NCBI GenBank assembly: GCA_000149265.1
Contig: CH001983.1
Location: forward strand, 97,691-161,690
DNA length: 64,000 nucleotides
DNA from: Ciona savignyi
Lineage: Eukaryota > Chordata > Ascidiacea > Phlebobranchia > Cionidae
Direction of reading: 5' to 3'
Positions 23,961-41,820 of the stretch are shown piece after piece; position 1 is the stretch's first letter, and every line of letters starts with the position of its first letter. Below the pieces are notes generated by a model. That model was not told the DNA's origin and searched no databases. It saw only the letters and a list, made by a program, of their open reading frames with translations. Both the position numbers and the translations under genes were made by a program.

Positions 23961-26159
23961 ATGATAGAATATCTTTCCACTACCGGAGTCTCTCCCTTTT
24001 CATTTGTTTCTGCTTTCTCCACATTAGTTCTACTCATCGCTGGCTATAAATACACAAAATGGAAAATCGGTAAGGCGACGGTAAACTGCTGGTTTTGCAA
24101 CACAGACTGTGTGGTACCTTATCGCCTCAAAGACAATTGGGTTTGTGGAAATTGCAAGCAGTACAATGGGTTTACCGCAGCTGGGGATTACAACGACAAA
24201 GCTCCCGCCATGCACGATGAGAGTTTAAACCCACCAAGGATGGGTGTACGTGCACCAGCGGCTTCTTCCTCCACAATCGAACAGCATGTGAAACTCTGCT
24301 TAAAATGCACAAGGAACCAGCTGCTTAAAGTAAAGCAGTTGGCTCAGTTTGAACCGATTATTGAAGACAATTTTGAAATGGAAGTTGCAACCTTTAAAGT
24401 TAAACTCGACAAGTTGTATGCATTATGTCGCGCCTGTCAACTGGCCACGGAACGTCACATTAGAATGCAGGACACCATGATAAGAGGAAGCATGATGTCT
24501 GTTAAACAACGTGTTACATCAAAAGCCAGCATTCCAAAACCTCATATTAGGAAGAATACATTACATGAAGAAATGAGAAACGTTGTTATGGATGTACCAT
24601 TATTGGCAATCTCATGTATTGTTTTTTTACTGTCTGTATTTGTAATCTACCAGTCCGTATGCCAAGTGATTAAAGACGTCTTCTTTTTATCCTTCCCAAA
24701 CTGGTTGGAATTATTATTTGGTTCAAAAGAGAAGGAAACATTTCATGCAGTCTTGTTCAGTGGATGGATATGTAGCATGGCAGTCCTGTCTTTACAGAAG
24801 TCAAAGCAACGAAACAGTATTCTGGCTTGTGTCATGTGGTTTGCTCGTTGTTTCTATGCTTGGTTTTCAAAGCAAAAATTGTTCGACCCATTCGCAGACA
24901 CAGTGATCGGTAAAATCTTGACTTCCCAATTTTCTAGCCCACTTAGCCAAATGTCGTTAGGGCTTACCGTGTTCAGTATGCTTCTGCACAGTCTCTCGCT
25001 TTGCATGTTGGTTGTTTTCAGCTTTCTCTCCTTTAAAAGTTCGTACAACATAAAACAGAAACCATTCAGCTCTAAATTAAGATTAAACGAAGGCAAAAGC
25101 AAACTGAAGTCCACAAACAAAAACCAACCGAAAAAATGCAACACACAAGTTGATTTAAACACCAGCATGTATTCAGACTGCAGTATGCCAAGTGATAATG
25201 AGTCTCCGCCGCAAGCCAAGCGGCATCATGCACAACAGGAAGAACAGTTCAAGCGACCTCAAGAAGTCAATATAAACGGCAGTCTTAATGCTCTGAATCT
25301 GGTTGATGAGGAATTGTCATCTCCGTTCAGTAATTTCAAGCAGCCCGCAGCAATATTTAGTGGAAGTACGTTTCCATCAACTCTGCACACCCCACCTCCG
25401 TCAAGGTCATCAAGTCTTTTGTCGCTCTCATCACATACATCAGCTTCGGGACAAGTAAAGCAGAATCCGTTCAGTTCAAATTCCAGTATGTTTAAATCTT
25501 CAAACGATATGCCATTTGAAAGATACAAATCGAGCACAACTGTGACAGGCTGGGCAAACCGACAGCAAAAATCTGCCTGGAACATCGGAAACAAGTCAGT
25601 TGCCTCGTTGCCTTCAAGGAGCTGGGAAAGATCTTCCACCATGTTGACAAATGTCGCTAATTCGCCGCGGATAAATCACGTCAACTCGCGACCTCTAATC
25701 AGTCCAGCCAAACTTCATTTAAGAAACAACGGCCAGCGAAAACGAACGATAACGGGACAAGCCAGTCTCGCTGAGGATTATTCAAACGACATGCAGAACA
25801 GTTGGGAGCAGAAGTCCGATCCTGACGTCTCCATCCACGACAGTGTGAGCCAGACAGGCGATCCTGCTCAGTTAGAAATCAGCGATGATGAAGATTTTCG
25901 GTTCTGTCGAACACCGCGCCGTCGGAACATGGAATCTCCAAGTCCGATGGATTTAAGCTCCTCCTCGCCAAAATCCACAATCTCCAATCTAACATCGATA
26001 ACCATGCGCAGTGTGCACGAGGTCGAGAACAGTCGGGTATGCAAGTGGATCCTTGCAGCTTGCCTTCTTATCAACCTTGTATTGGTGATTCTGTTAGTTC
26101 AAGAAGTTAGACAAATGCGAGAAGGAGAACAATGGAAAAAATATTCAGCTGCTCTGTAA
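23961..26159 (+). CDS. TMEM201: TMEM201/Samp1/NET5, inner nuclear membrane protein, intronless
   Basis: A single 732-codon frame begins at the ATG at 23961. After a short hydrophobic segment (about 14-29) comes the Ima1-type zinc motif, with CWFC at residues 43-46 and CGNC at 62-65. The spacing and surrounding words (VNCWFCN, VPYRLKDNW, QYNGF, GDYN) match vertebrate TMEM201. Two further CxxC pairs (CLKC, CRAC) follow. Hydrophobic segments near residues 200-225, 255-275, about 320 and 340-365 form the membrane core. Then comes a Ser-rich, probably nucleoplasmic, stretch of about 330 residues. A final membrane helix (ILAACLLINLVLVILLVQEV) lies close to the C-terminus. Samp1 links the LINC complex, lamina and centrosome and moves nuclei. 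Length is slightly above the human protein. No intron interrupts the frame. Confidence 0.94.
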   Translation: MIEYLSTTGVSPFSFVSAFSTLVLLIAGYKYTKWKIGKATVNCWFCNTDCVVPYRLKDNWVCGNCKQYNGFTAAGDYNDKAPAMHDESLNPPRMGVRAPAASSSTIEQHVKLCLKCTRNQLLKVKQLAQFEPIIEDNFEMEVATFKVKLDKLYALCRACQLATERHIRMQDTMIRGSMMSVKQRVTSKASIPKPHIRKNTLHEEMRNVVMDVPLLAISCIVFLLSVFVIYQSVCQVIKDVFFLSFPNWLELLFGSKEKETFHAVLFSGWICSMAVLSLQKSKQRNSILACVMWFARCFYAWFSKQKLFDPFADTVIGKILTSQFSSPLSQMSLGLTVFSMLLHSLSLCMLVVFSFLSFKSSYNIKQKPFSSKLRLNEGKSKLKSTNKNQPKKCNTQVDLNTSMYSDCSMPSDNESPPQAKRHHAQQEEQFKRPQEVNINGSLNALNLVDEELSSPFSNFKQPAAIFSGSTFPSTLHTPPPSRSSSLLSLSSHTSASGQVKQNPFSSNSSMFKSSNDMPFERYKSSTTVTGWANRQQKSAWNIGNKSVASLPSRSWERSSTMLTNVANSPRINHVNSRPLISPAKLHLRNNGQRKRTITGQASLAEDYSNDMQNSWEQKSDPDVSIHDSVSQTGDPAQLEISDDEDFRFCRTPRRRNMESPSPMDLSSSSPKSTISNLTSITMRSVHEVENSRVCKWILAACLLINLVLVILLVQEVRQMREGEQWKKYSAAL

Positions 26160-26590
26160 ACAATTTGTTTCAAACTTTTTTCACTACCATCATGCAATTT
26201 GTGTCTATGTTCTTAAAGTTTTTCTGTAGGAAAAGTGGCAATAGTGCATGCTAAGAAGTAGAAATTTGTGTTTAATTGGCGCACTGTCATTTAATAATAT
26301 ACTACCCACTTTAATAGAAGGTGGGCTTAGCTCTTTTTGTGTTTCCTTTATAGTTCAGAACACTCATTTTTGGTGCCATGCTTTTCGGATTAATTTTTCT
26401 CTATGATGTACTATATGTTCAGCAACTCTTTTGTAGTAATATCACTGCCTGTGTTTAAAAAAATCTGCTAACTGCATTAATTATGACAAAAGATTTAATC
26501 TTTTCAACTTGTTTGGTTGTTTTGGTAGATGATTGTCAATTTCACCATTTTCTGTGTTGTCTGTTTGATGAAATAGGTCGGTTATTTAAA
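26160..26590. other. Short intergenic region, TMEM201 to NTMT1
   Basis: 430 bp between the TMEM201 stop and the NTMT1 ATG on the same strand. No convincing AATAAA was seen. A possible 3' splice site (GATGAAATAG at about 26566-26575) precedes the NTMT1 ATG by 15 bp. Confidence 0.45.
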
Positions 26591-28376
26591 ATGGAGTTGA
26601 TCAGTGGGTGCTCTGAGGTAAACAACGAAGATGAATTTTATGAAAAAGCGGACGAATACTGGAAGTCTATACCGGCCACGTTAAACGGGATGCTCGGTGG
26701 ATACGGGAGAATTTCGCAAATCGATATTCACAGCTCCTACAATTTCCTCAAAAGATTTTTAGAGGTGTGGAAACCGAGTCTCCTGTATATTTAGCCATAC
26801 CTGTACTAATGCAGAAATTAAATTGAAAATGAAGTAATGCAGAATTGTAATTTAGGCATAGGATAGAATAGGATATTCATGTTTATCCCCGTGAATGGGA
26901 AAACCAAGGGGGTTAACACACGGGCAATCGTCAGATCATCTTGTGCCCACCGTCGGATTACCGGAGCTATTTTAGTGTGTTGTATATCATAGACATGTTC
27001 CCTCAATTTGGTAGAACCCATTAATCCGCTGGGTTTAGGCAATGTCCGTTAAGTGCATTGCCCAAGGACACAACCAACTAGCTAGCGACCAGTTTCGCAC
27101 CTGCAACCTTTTGATTGAAAGGCGATGCACTTAACCAATAGACCAACCGGCCGGCATACCGGTATGCTAATTCAGAAATGAAATTGAAATCAACTAATGC
27201 AGAAATGAAATTTAGCCAGTATACTAATGCAGAAATAATATACACTAAACTAAATGATTATTTGTTTCAGGGCCCTAAAGCAAGATTGAAAACAAGGAGG
27301 GCGCTGGACTGTGGGGCTGGAATCGGAAGAGTCGCAAAGAATCTTTTACTTCCTATTTTTAAAACTGTTGACCTCGCTGAATTAAATTCGAAATTCCTTG
27401 AACAAGCCCGTACTTACTTAGGCGAAGGCAGTAAAAGGGTTGGGAATTACTTTTGTTGTGGGTTGCAAGATTTACAACTGGAAGAAAAAACATACGATGT
27501 CATTTGGGTTCAGTGGGTCACCGGTGGGTATTTTTGCTGTTAACACCGATTTTGATAGCTCTACATCACCTGGTTAAGGGTCTTGGATGGCATCACAATT
27601 CCAAATATCTGTTACCAAAGGGTTTTCAAAAAATTGTTTTGCAAACTGCTTTAGTTTAAATTTGTGGAAATTCAATGATTGGTCTGATGGACTAGCTTTG
27701 TGGGTTAGTGTGTCTTTCAGGAGAAGTGTTCCGGTTTGAAACTGGTTGCTTGTGTCCTTGGACAAGGCACTTAACAGAAATTGCCTAAACTTAGTGGAAT
27801 GATGGGTTTTACCAATGAACATTACAAATTGTCCTTCAACTAGCCGATTGGTGTGAGGTATTCTGAGGATTGCCCGTGTGATGACGCCCAGTGCGTTTTT
27901 CCCACCAGAATAAACCTGGATATTCTATCCTTTTACTTTTTGGTGATAGAAGTCAAATTTGTGAGCTAGCATGACGTTGTCCTAGCAGTTATTGAGTGGA
28001 AACCTGCTGTTATAATTTCCGGTCATTTAACACAAGTCTTTTCCGATTCTAAACTATAATTTCAGGTCTTAACAGAAATCTAATTGTGATCTGAACTCTT
28101 TCTATTATTCTAGGTCATTTAACGGACGCTCATTTTGTCAAGTTTTTAAATATGTGCAAAGCTGCTTTACGAAAAGGCGGCCTTGTTATAATAAAGGACA
28201 ATGTCGCAATCTTAGATGTTGAATTGGACGCGGTGGACAGTAGTGTGACGAGAAATCCTGAAGAATTAAGACACATTTACTCGACCGCGAACATGAAAAT
28301 CGTTTTTGAACAAAAACAAACACATTTTCCACCGGAACTGTACAATGTATATATGACTGCGTTAGAAAGTAAATAG
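26591..28376 (+). CDS. NTMT1: N-terminal Xaa-Pro-Lys methyltransferase 1 (NTMT1/NRMT1)
   Basis: Three exons (26591-26764, 27271-27523, 28114-28376) join in frame to 229 residues, against 223 in human. Exon 1 carries the family N-terminus (FYEKADEYWKSIPATLNGML then GGYGRISQIDI). Exon 2 carries the SAM-binding motif I (LDCGAGIGRVAK), the acidic post-I strand (TVDLAELN), RVGNYFCCGLQDL, and VIWVQWVTG ending at the donor. Exon 3 starts in the conserved GHLTDAHFVKFL and continues with GGLVIIKDNV and DAVDSSVTR. The enzyme mono-, di- or trimethylates the alpha-amino group of proteins with an exposed (A/S/P)PK N-terminus after Met removal, including RCC1 and histone-related proteins in vertebrates. 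Both introns contain SINE copies, in opposite orientations. The gene converges on DCAF8, with stops about 530 bp apart. Confidence 0.96.
26858..27154 (-). repeat. Full-length tRNA-derived SINE, minus orientation, in NTMT1 intron 1
   Basis: On the minus strand it reads from a CCGGTTGGTCTATTGGTTAA head (A-box-like), through TTGCAGGTGCGAAACTGGTC (B-box-like), to a tail rich in TATCCTATTCTATCC. It is collinear with the plus copies at 36748 and 56286. Flanking sequence on both sides repeats TAATGCAGAAATGAAATT. Confidence 0.8.
27680..27935 (+). repeat. Diverged tRNA-SINE copy in NTMT1 intron 2
   Basis: Reads GTCTGATGGACTAGC, then GGTTTGAAACTGGTTGCTTG, GTCCTTGGACAAGGCACTTA, and ends near GATATTCTATCC. 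The copy is diverged but collinear with the SINE. Confidence 0.65.
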
Positions 28377-28905
28377 CGCTGCAACGTTTAATGTTTTTAT
28401 TTCATTTTTATTTGAATTGCAAGTAAATTATCAGTGCTATAATATATACAGCTTGGTGTATACAGTTTTGACCAGAAAAGTTATCATTTACTCGCATATT
28501 TTTACAAGGCAGTAAGCATCCCCCCAACTGAACTGGCGCAAGCACAGGCAACAAAAGAACAAAGTTTTGCAAAAAAAGAACAATCACAGTAAGATGAAAA
28601 ATTTTAACGGTACTGAAAATAAAATAACAAAAGTTTTGTGTCGTTGTTGTCATAATTAACAAAGGACCTGTTACTCTACACTGGTGAACTATTTACGCAT
28701 CATCGCACAATCAGATAGAAACGCAGAAAACACTTGCTTTGACGTGCAACAATAGTATAACTTCAGTTTTTTAATTCCTCATCATGGTAGTTTTTAAAAA
28801 ACTGTTTGCTCCCACAAGTAAATTTCCCCAATTTTCAAGTATGAGTAACCAATGAAGTACATGGCTCTATGCTGTCGAATACTGTATTGTTCTCAAATGC
28901 GGCTT
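28377..28905. other. Convergent 3' flank of NTMT1 and DCAF8
   Basis: No coding sequence. AATAAA occurs on the plus strand at 28618-28623 and on the minus strand at 28401-28396. If both signals are used, the 3' UTRs of the two convergent genes would overlap. Confidence 0.4.
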
Positions 28906-37810
<8,905 letters not shown>

Positions 37811-37997
37811 TTTGCCAAGTCGTTTTTACACTGTGTGTAGTGTGTTGTGTCTTTATTAGTTAAAACATACCTATATTCAAATCACTTGGATGTGTTTTAT
37901 TTGTTTAGGAACTGTAAAACAATACAGAGTTAGCATTTAGTAATCAATGTTATTGTTATCATTATCATTGCTTACTTCATTGAAATCGATTTAAAGG

Positions 37998-38103
37998 ATG
38001 GATTAGTCTGTTGGGTAAGTGCGTCGCCTTTTAGCCGACAGGTTGTAGTTTCGAAACTGGTTGATAGCTAGTTAGTCGTGTCCTTGGGGTTGGGGAAAGC
38101 ACT
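37998..38103 (+). repeat. tRNA-SINE head, truncated by the LTR retrotransposon
   Basis: TTAGTCTGTTGGGTAAGTGC through TTCGAAACTGGTTGATAGCT and GTGTCCTTGGGG, stopping where the LTR starts at 38104. The expected SINE body is not seen beyond the other LTR at 44303. Confidence 0.7.
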
Positions 38104-38337
38104 TGTGGGGATTAGCTATGTCAACTCTAGCGGCCCACCAAATACCAGGCTTGTAGTCGTATGCTATGGTAGTTCAAGAGCAAAAAACATGCGACCACTC
38201 TCGAGCAGGTCTCGTCGTGTAATGATACTCTCAAAGTCGAACACAAAGTCGCGACACAAAGTCGGGGGATAGAACAGATGCGAGAAAGGTTTAAACATAA
38301 AAGGCAACAATGGGTTAAAAAAATACAGAACGCCACA
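38104..38337 (-). repeat. 3' LTR of the gypsy element
   Basis: 234 bp, beginning TGTGGGGATTAGCTATG and ending ACAGAACGCCACA on the plus strand. It matches 44071-44302 with about two substitutions and a few short indels. Confidence 0.92.
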
Positions 38338-38375
38338 AGACTTCCCTTTGTCATTTTTTTTTTTTTTTTTTTTAT
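38338..38375 (-). promoter_or_regulatory. Candidate polypurine tract next to the 3' LTR
   Basis: On the minus strand an A-run and GACAAAGGGAAGTCT precede the LTR start TGTGG. This is the position and composition expected for the plus-strand primer of reverse transcription. Confidence 0.6.
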
Positions 38376-38847
38376 ATAAAAGGGAATTGTATAGACTTTC
38401 CCACATGCATGTGTAGGAGACAAAAACATATGTATGGGCGTGTGTAGAAGACAAAACTGTGGCATATGTATAGATGTGGCATATGTATAGTGGCATATGT
38501 ATAGATGTTCGTGTGGCATATGTATAGGGTTGTTGTTGTGCACCAGTAGGTTGTACTAATCAGGCTCTGGCTTCGTGACGTCGCCTTTCATGCGCGTCCC
38601 GATAACTACACAGTCGTTTCCCAATAAAAATACGGAAGTTTTGTTGTATGCCGCCCGTGCCAGTCAAGGGGCCACCCAAAAACCAACCAAAACACCGTAG
38701 CAGGTGAACCAGGGTAAAATGGGAAGTTAGTAAAACTAGGGGGTTGGTGAGAAAACGAATAGTCGAGTAGGTGGAGGGTGAGAATCAGGGTTACTGTGGA
38801 GACTCGCTTCCTAAAGGTGCGTTTCATACACGGAAAAGCGTGCGGGC

Positions 38848-39397
38848 CTATGTATAACGCGTCCGACACGTGTTCGTCGAACGGGTGAATCGTGGATGGG
38901 GTGGGTGTGTAATCGAGTGCCGCGTGTTCTCGGGAATCTGGTGCGGTTGTGGTAGAAAAACTGAGTCGTTGTCGAGCAACGTGGTAGCAATGTCGTTTTC
39001 ACCTTCGACTCGAGGAAATTCAGCGCTAGGTAATGAGTCTTCGCCGCCTGTGATATCGAACAAAGCACAAGCAGGTTTCAAACGATCAATGGAGACTGTA
39101 GTCGTGTGTGTGACAAAATCGATTATAAAGTACTTGTTGGACCTGTCAATAACGCGAAAAGGTCCGTCGTACGGGCGCTGCAGTGATCGCCTCACTTTGT
39201 CCACCCGTACAAACACATGTGAACACGTCCATAGTTGGTGGGGGAATGTAAAACGAAGTGTCACAAGGGGGTCGAGTTGGAATCGGTCGCAGGGAGTCCA
39301 TTCTGTCTCTTAGCTCGTTTAAGAACGTCCCGGGGTTAATCTGGACCTCCGTCGGTTCAAAGAACTGTCCAGGCAGACGTAGCGTGGTGCCATACAC
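38848..39397 (-). pseudogene. Frameshifted integrase C-terminus of the gypsy element
   Basis: Two overlapping minus-strand open segments in different frames (39397-39146 and 39264-38848) carry sequence typical of the region after the integrase core. A YGTTLRLPGQFF-like motif is in one. A basic stretch with VRRSLQRPYDGPFRV, the GPY/F module, is in the other. Neither is in frame with the main pol frame, which ends at 39319. At least two to three small indels separate them. Described only as they stand in the sequence. Confidence 0.75.
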
Positions 39398-41820
39398 GAG
39401 TTTCTGCGCTGGACGATCCCAAGGTCACGTTTAAAAGCGGCTCTTAAACCAAGCATGATCCAAGGCAAATCGCCGAGCCAGCCGTTTCGGCTTTGGCGTG
39501 CCATTAAAGCTGCCTTAAGGGTGCGAAAAACCCTTTCGACAGCCCCATCGCTTCTCGGATGGTAGGAAGTTGTGTGTACGAGTTTGGCTCCAAGGAAATG
39601 TGCGAGATCGCGCCACACACTAGAAGTAAATTGTGCGCCTCTGTCCGAAACAATCCGGCAGGGGGCGCCAAAGTTGCTGACGTACCCCAGGCAAAATTCG
39701 CGGGCAACTGTTTCGGCGCAGATGTTACTTAGTGGCATTGCAACCGGGTTTCTTGTGAAACGATCTACAACCAAAAGAATATAACGGTAGCCTTCGCAGC
39801 TTGGTAATGGTCCGGCTATGTCCACGTGGACTGTGTGAAAACGCGCTGAAGGGACGGATATGTTAAGGATACCGGAGAAAGTGTGTCGTGTTATTTTGGA
39901 CTGCTGGCATGGGACGCATGATTTAGCACAGTCTCTTATGTTGGCGTTCATGCCGTGCCATACAAAACGTTCACCGATCAGTTGTTGAGAAGCTCTCACT
40001 CCTGGATGAGATAAGTTGTGAAAATGATCGAAGACTGTGCGCCGAAGGCCCAGTGGCACTAAAGGCCGAAAGGCTCCTGTGGAAACGTCGCCCCATAACG
40101 GGATTCCAATGTTTGACAAAATGCGTGATTCAATCTTTAATGAAGTGTTTGTGTCGTTGCGTAATTCGCGAATGCCTGGATCACATGCTTGTTGTGTTGC
40201 CATTTCTGTGTAATCAATCCCAGTATTGTCTATCTCGAAGGCGTTTGCTTCCTGTGTCGAAGTGTCGAGTTGTGGGTCATCGGTGGATGCGTGTTCGTCA
40301 GGGTTGGTGTGAAAGGTGATTGTCTGTGGCCGTGAAAGGCAGTCCGCGGTAACGTTATCGCTGCCCTTTAGGTATTCAAGTTGACAAGCAAACTCGCTTA
40401 TATAACTCAAGTGGCGACTCTGTCTCGGGGAGGCACTTTCGAAGCGAGTTTGCAGTGCGGAGACCAGTGGCTTATGGTCTGTAAGGATGACAAATGTTCG
40501 CGACTCGAGATAATAGCGGAAATGAATTAAGGATTTGTAGACAGCCAGCAGCTCGAGGTCGAAAGTGCTATATTTGCGTTCCGGGGGGCTAAGTATTTTT
40601 GAATAGAACGAGATGGGCGCCCAAGAACCGTTAACCTGCTGTTCGAGTACACCTGCGATTGCTACCGAAGAAGCATCTGTGACAACCCGTGTTGGTGCAT
40701 CAGCGAGTGGAAAAACCAATGTTATGTGGTTGGCTAGAAGCTCCTTGGCAACCTCAAAAGCCTTGTTAGCTTCGGGAGACCACTCAAGTTTGGATTGTCG
40801 GGACAACTTTGGCGAGATCAACGCATTTAGAGGTGCAAGATGTTTTGCACAGCCAGGGACAAAGCGACGATAGAAATTTAACATTCCAATAAAGTTTCGT
40901 AAACCCCTTACTTCCGTTGGCTGAGGGAAATTGATAATTGCGTCAATTTTAGACTGTGGCGGGGAAATACCTTCCTTGTTTACTGTGTGGCCAAGGAAGC
41001 GAACCTCCTCAACACCAAGGACACATTTTTCGCGATTCAAAATCAATCCGTATTGCAAGACTCGCTCGAACACGAGTAGAAGATGTCGAACGTGCTCTTC
41101 TCGGTTCCTGCTGTATATTAAACAGTCGTCGATGTATGCAAAAATGAATGGCAAGTCGCCAAAGACCTTATTCATCAAGAGTTGAAACGTCGCACCGGAG
41201 TTCTTAAGCCCCAAGGGGAGTCTAGTATATTCAAAAAGTCCAAAACTAGTTAACATGGCGGTTTTATGTATATCTCGGGGGTTGATAGGAACCTGAAAAT
41301 ATCCGGACTTAAGATCAAGTTTGCTGAACACAGTGCAACCACTCAAGTTGGATGTCATGTCGGCTAAAAGAGGAATTGGATAACGTGAAGGAACAGTTCG
41401 AAGGTTAAGTTGGCGGTAATCGACTGTGACTCGGTAAGAGTCGTCTGGTTTCTTAACAAGGTGTAAAGGCGACGCGTAGCTGCTGTTGGATGGGCGTAAG
41501 ATGCCCTGGTCGACAAGTTTAAAAACCTCCTTTTTAGCTGCTGCTAGTTTCACCGGCTCTAATCTTCGGACCCGCAGACGCACTGGGCCCCCTGTTGTTT
41601 CGATATCATGCACTACGTCGTGTTTAACGGGCAACTTAAAACGAGACTCATCAAAGGCAGATGGGAACAAATCAAAGAAATCGTCATAACTAAGAACATC
41701 TTTGGCCAAAACTTTAGGCGAATCCGTATGAGATATATTGTCGCGAGGTGGTGCTATTGCTGCGTGTCTGCGTATTAATGTGCGGTGACGAACATCTATT
41801 AATAATGTCGAAGTAGTCAA
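39319..41820 (-). CDS. Gypsy pol: reverse transcriptase, RNase H and integrase core
   Basis: The open frame of about 833 codons has no ATG at its left-most limit (the first codon is TTG), as expected for a frame entered from gag-pro. In order it shows RT with the active-site YIDD (FAYIDDCLIYS), RNase H with a TDAS core, the integrase HHCC zinc module (ending CVPCQQSK), and the DDE core (VDIAGPLPS, SDRGAQF and a later glutamate). The frame is lost shortly after the core. The frame differs by one base from gag-pro, with which it overlaps for 107 bp (41714-41820). Homology appears to switch frame near 41805-41815, which would fit either an indel or a programmed shift. Confidence 0.93.
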   Translation of the reverse strand: MTTSTLLIDVRHRTLIRRHAAIAPPRDNISHTDSPKVLAKDVLSYDDFFDLFPSAFDESRFKLPVKHDVVHDIETTGGPVRLRVRRLEPVKLAAAKKEVFKLVDQGILRPSNSSYASPLHLVKKPDDSYRVTVDYRQLNLRTVPSRYPIPLLADMTSNLSGCTVFSKLDLKSGYFQVPINPRDIHKTAMLTSFGLFEYTRLPLGLKNSGATFQLLMNKVFGDLPFIFAYIDDCLIYSRNREEHVRHLLLVFERVLQYGLILNREKCVLGVEEVRFLGHTVNKEGISPPQSKIDAIINFPQPTEVRGLRNFIGMLNFYRRFVPGCAKHLAPLNALISPKLSRQSKLEWSPEANKAFEVAKELLANHITLVFPLADAPTRVVTDASSVAIAGVLEQQVNGSWAPISFYSKILSPPERKYSTFDLELLAVYKSLIHFRYYLESRTFVILTDHKPLVSALQTRFESASPRQSRHLSYISEFACQLEYLKGSDNVTADCLSRPQTITFHTNPDEHASTDDPQLDTSTQEANAFEIDNTGIDYTEMATQQACDPGIRELRNDTNTSLKIESRILSNIGIPLWGDVSTGAFRPLVPLGLRRTVFDHFHNLSHPGVRASQQLIGERFVWHGMNANIRDCAKSCVPCQQSKITRHTFSGILNISVPSARFHTVHVDIAGPLPSCEGYRYILLVVDRFTRNPVAMPLSNICAETVAREFCLGYVSNFGAPCRIVSDRGAQFTSSVWRDLAHFLGAKLVHTTSYHPRSDGAVERVFRTLKAALMARQSRNGWLGDLPWIMLGLRAAFKRDLGIVQRRNSCMAPRYVCLDSSLNRRRSRLTPGRS

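Noticed and set aside
24854-25642. Two antisense ORFs of 121 and 127 residues inside TMEM201
   Set aside because: Shadow frames of a Ser-rich coding sequence; the sense frame is clearly the conserved one.
38127-38869. Overlapping minus-strand ORFs in and next to the 3' LTR
   Set aside because: They run through LTR sequence, an A/T run and a GGCATATGTATAG-type repeat; no env-like motif or membrane anchor was found.
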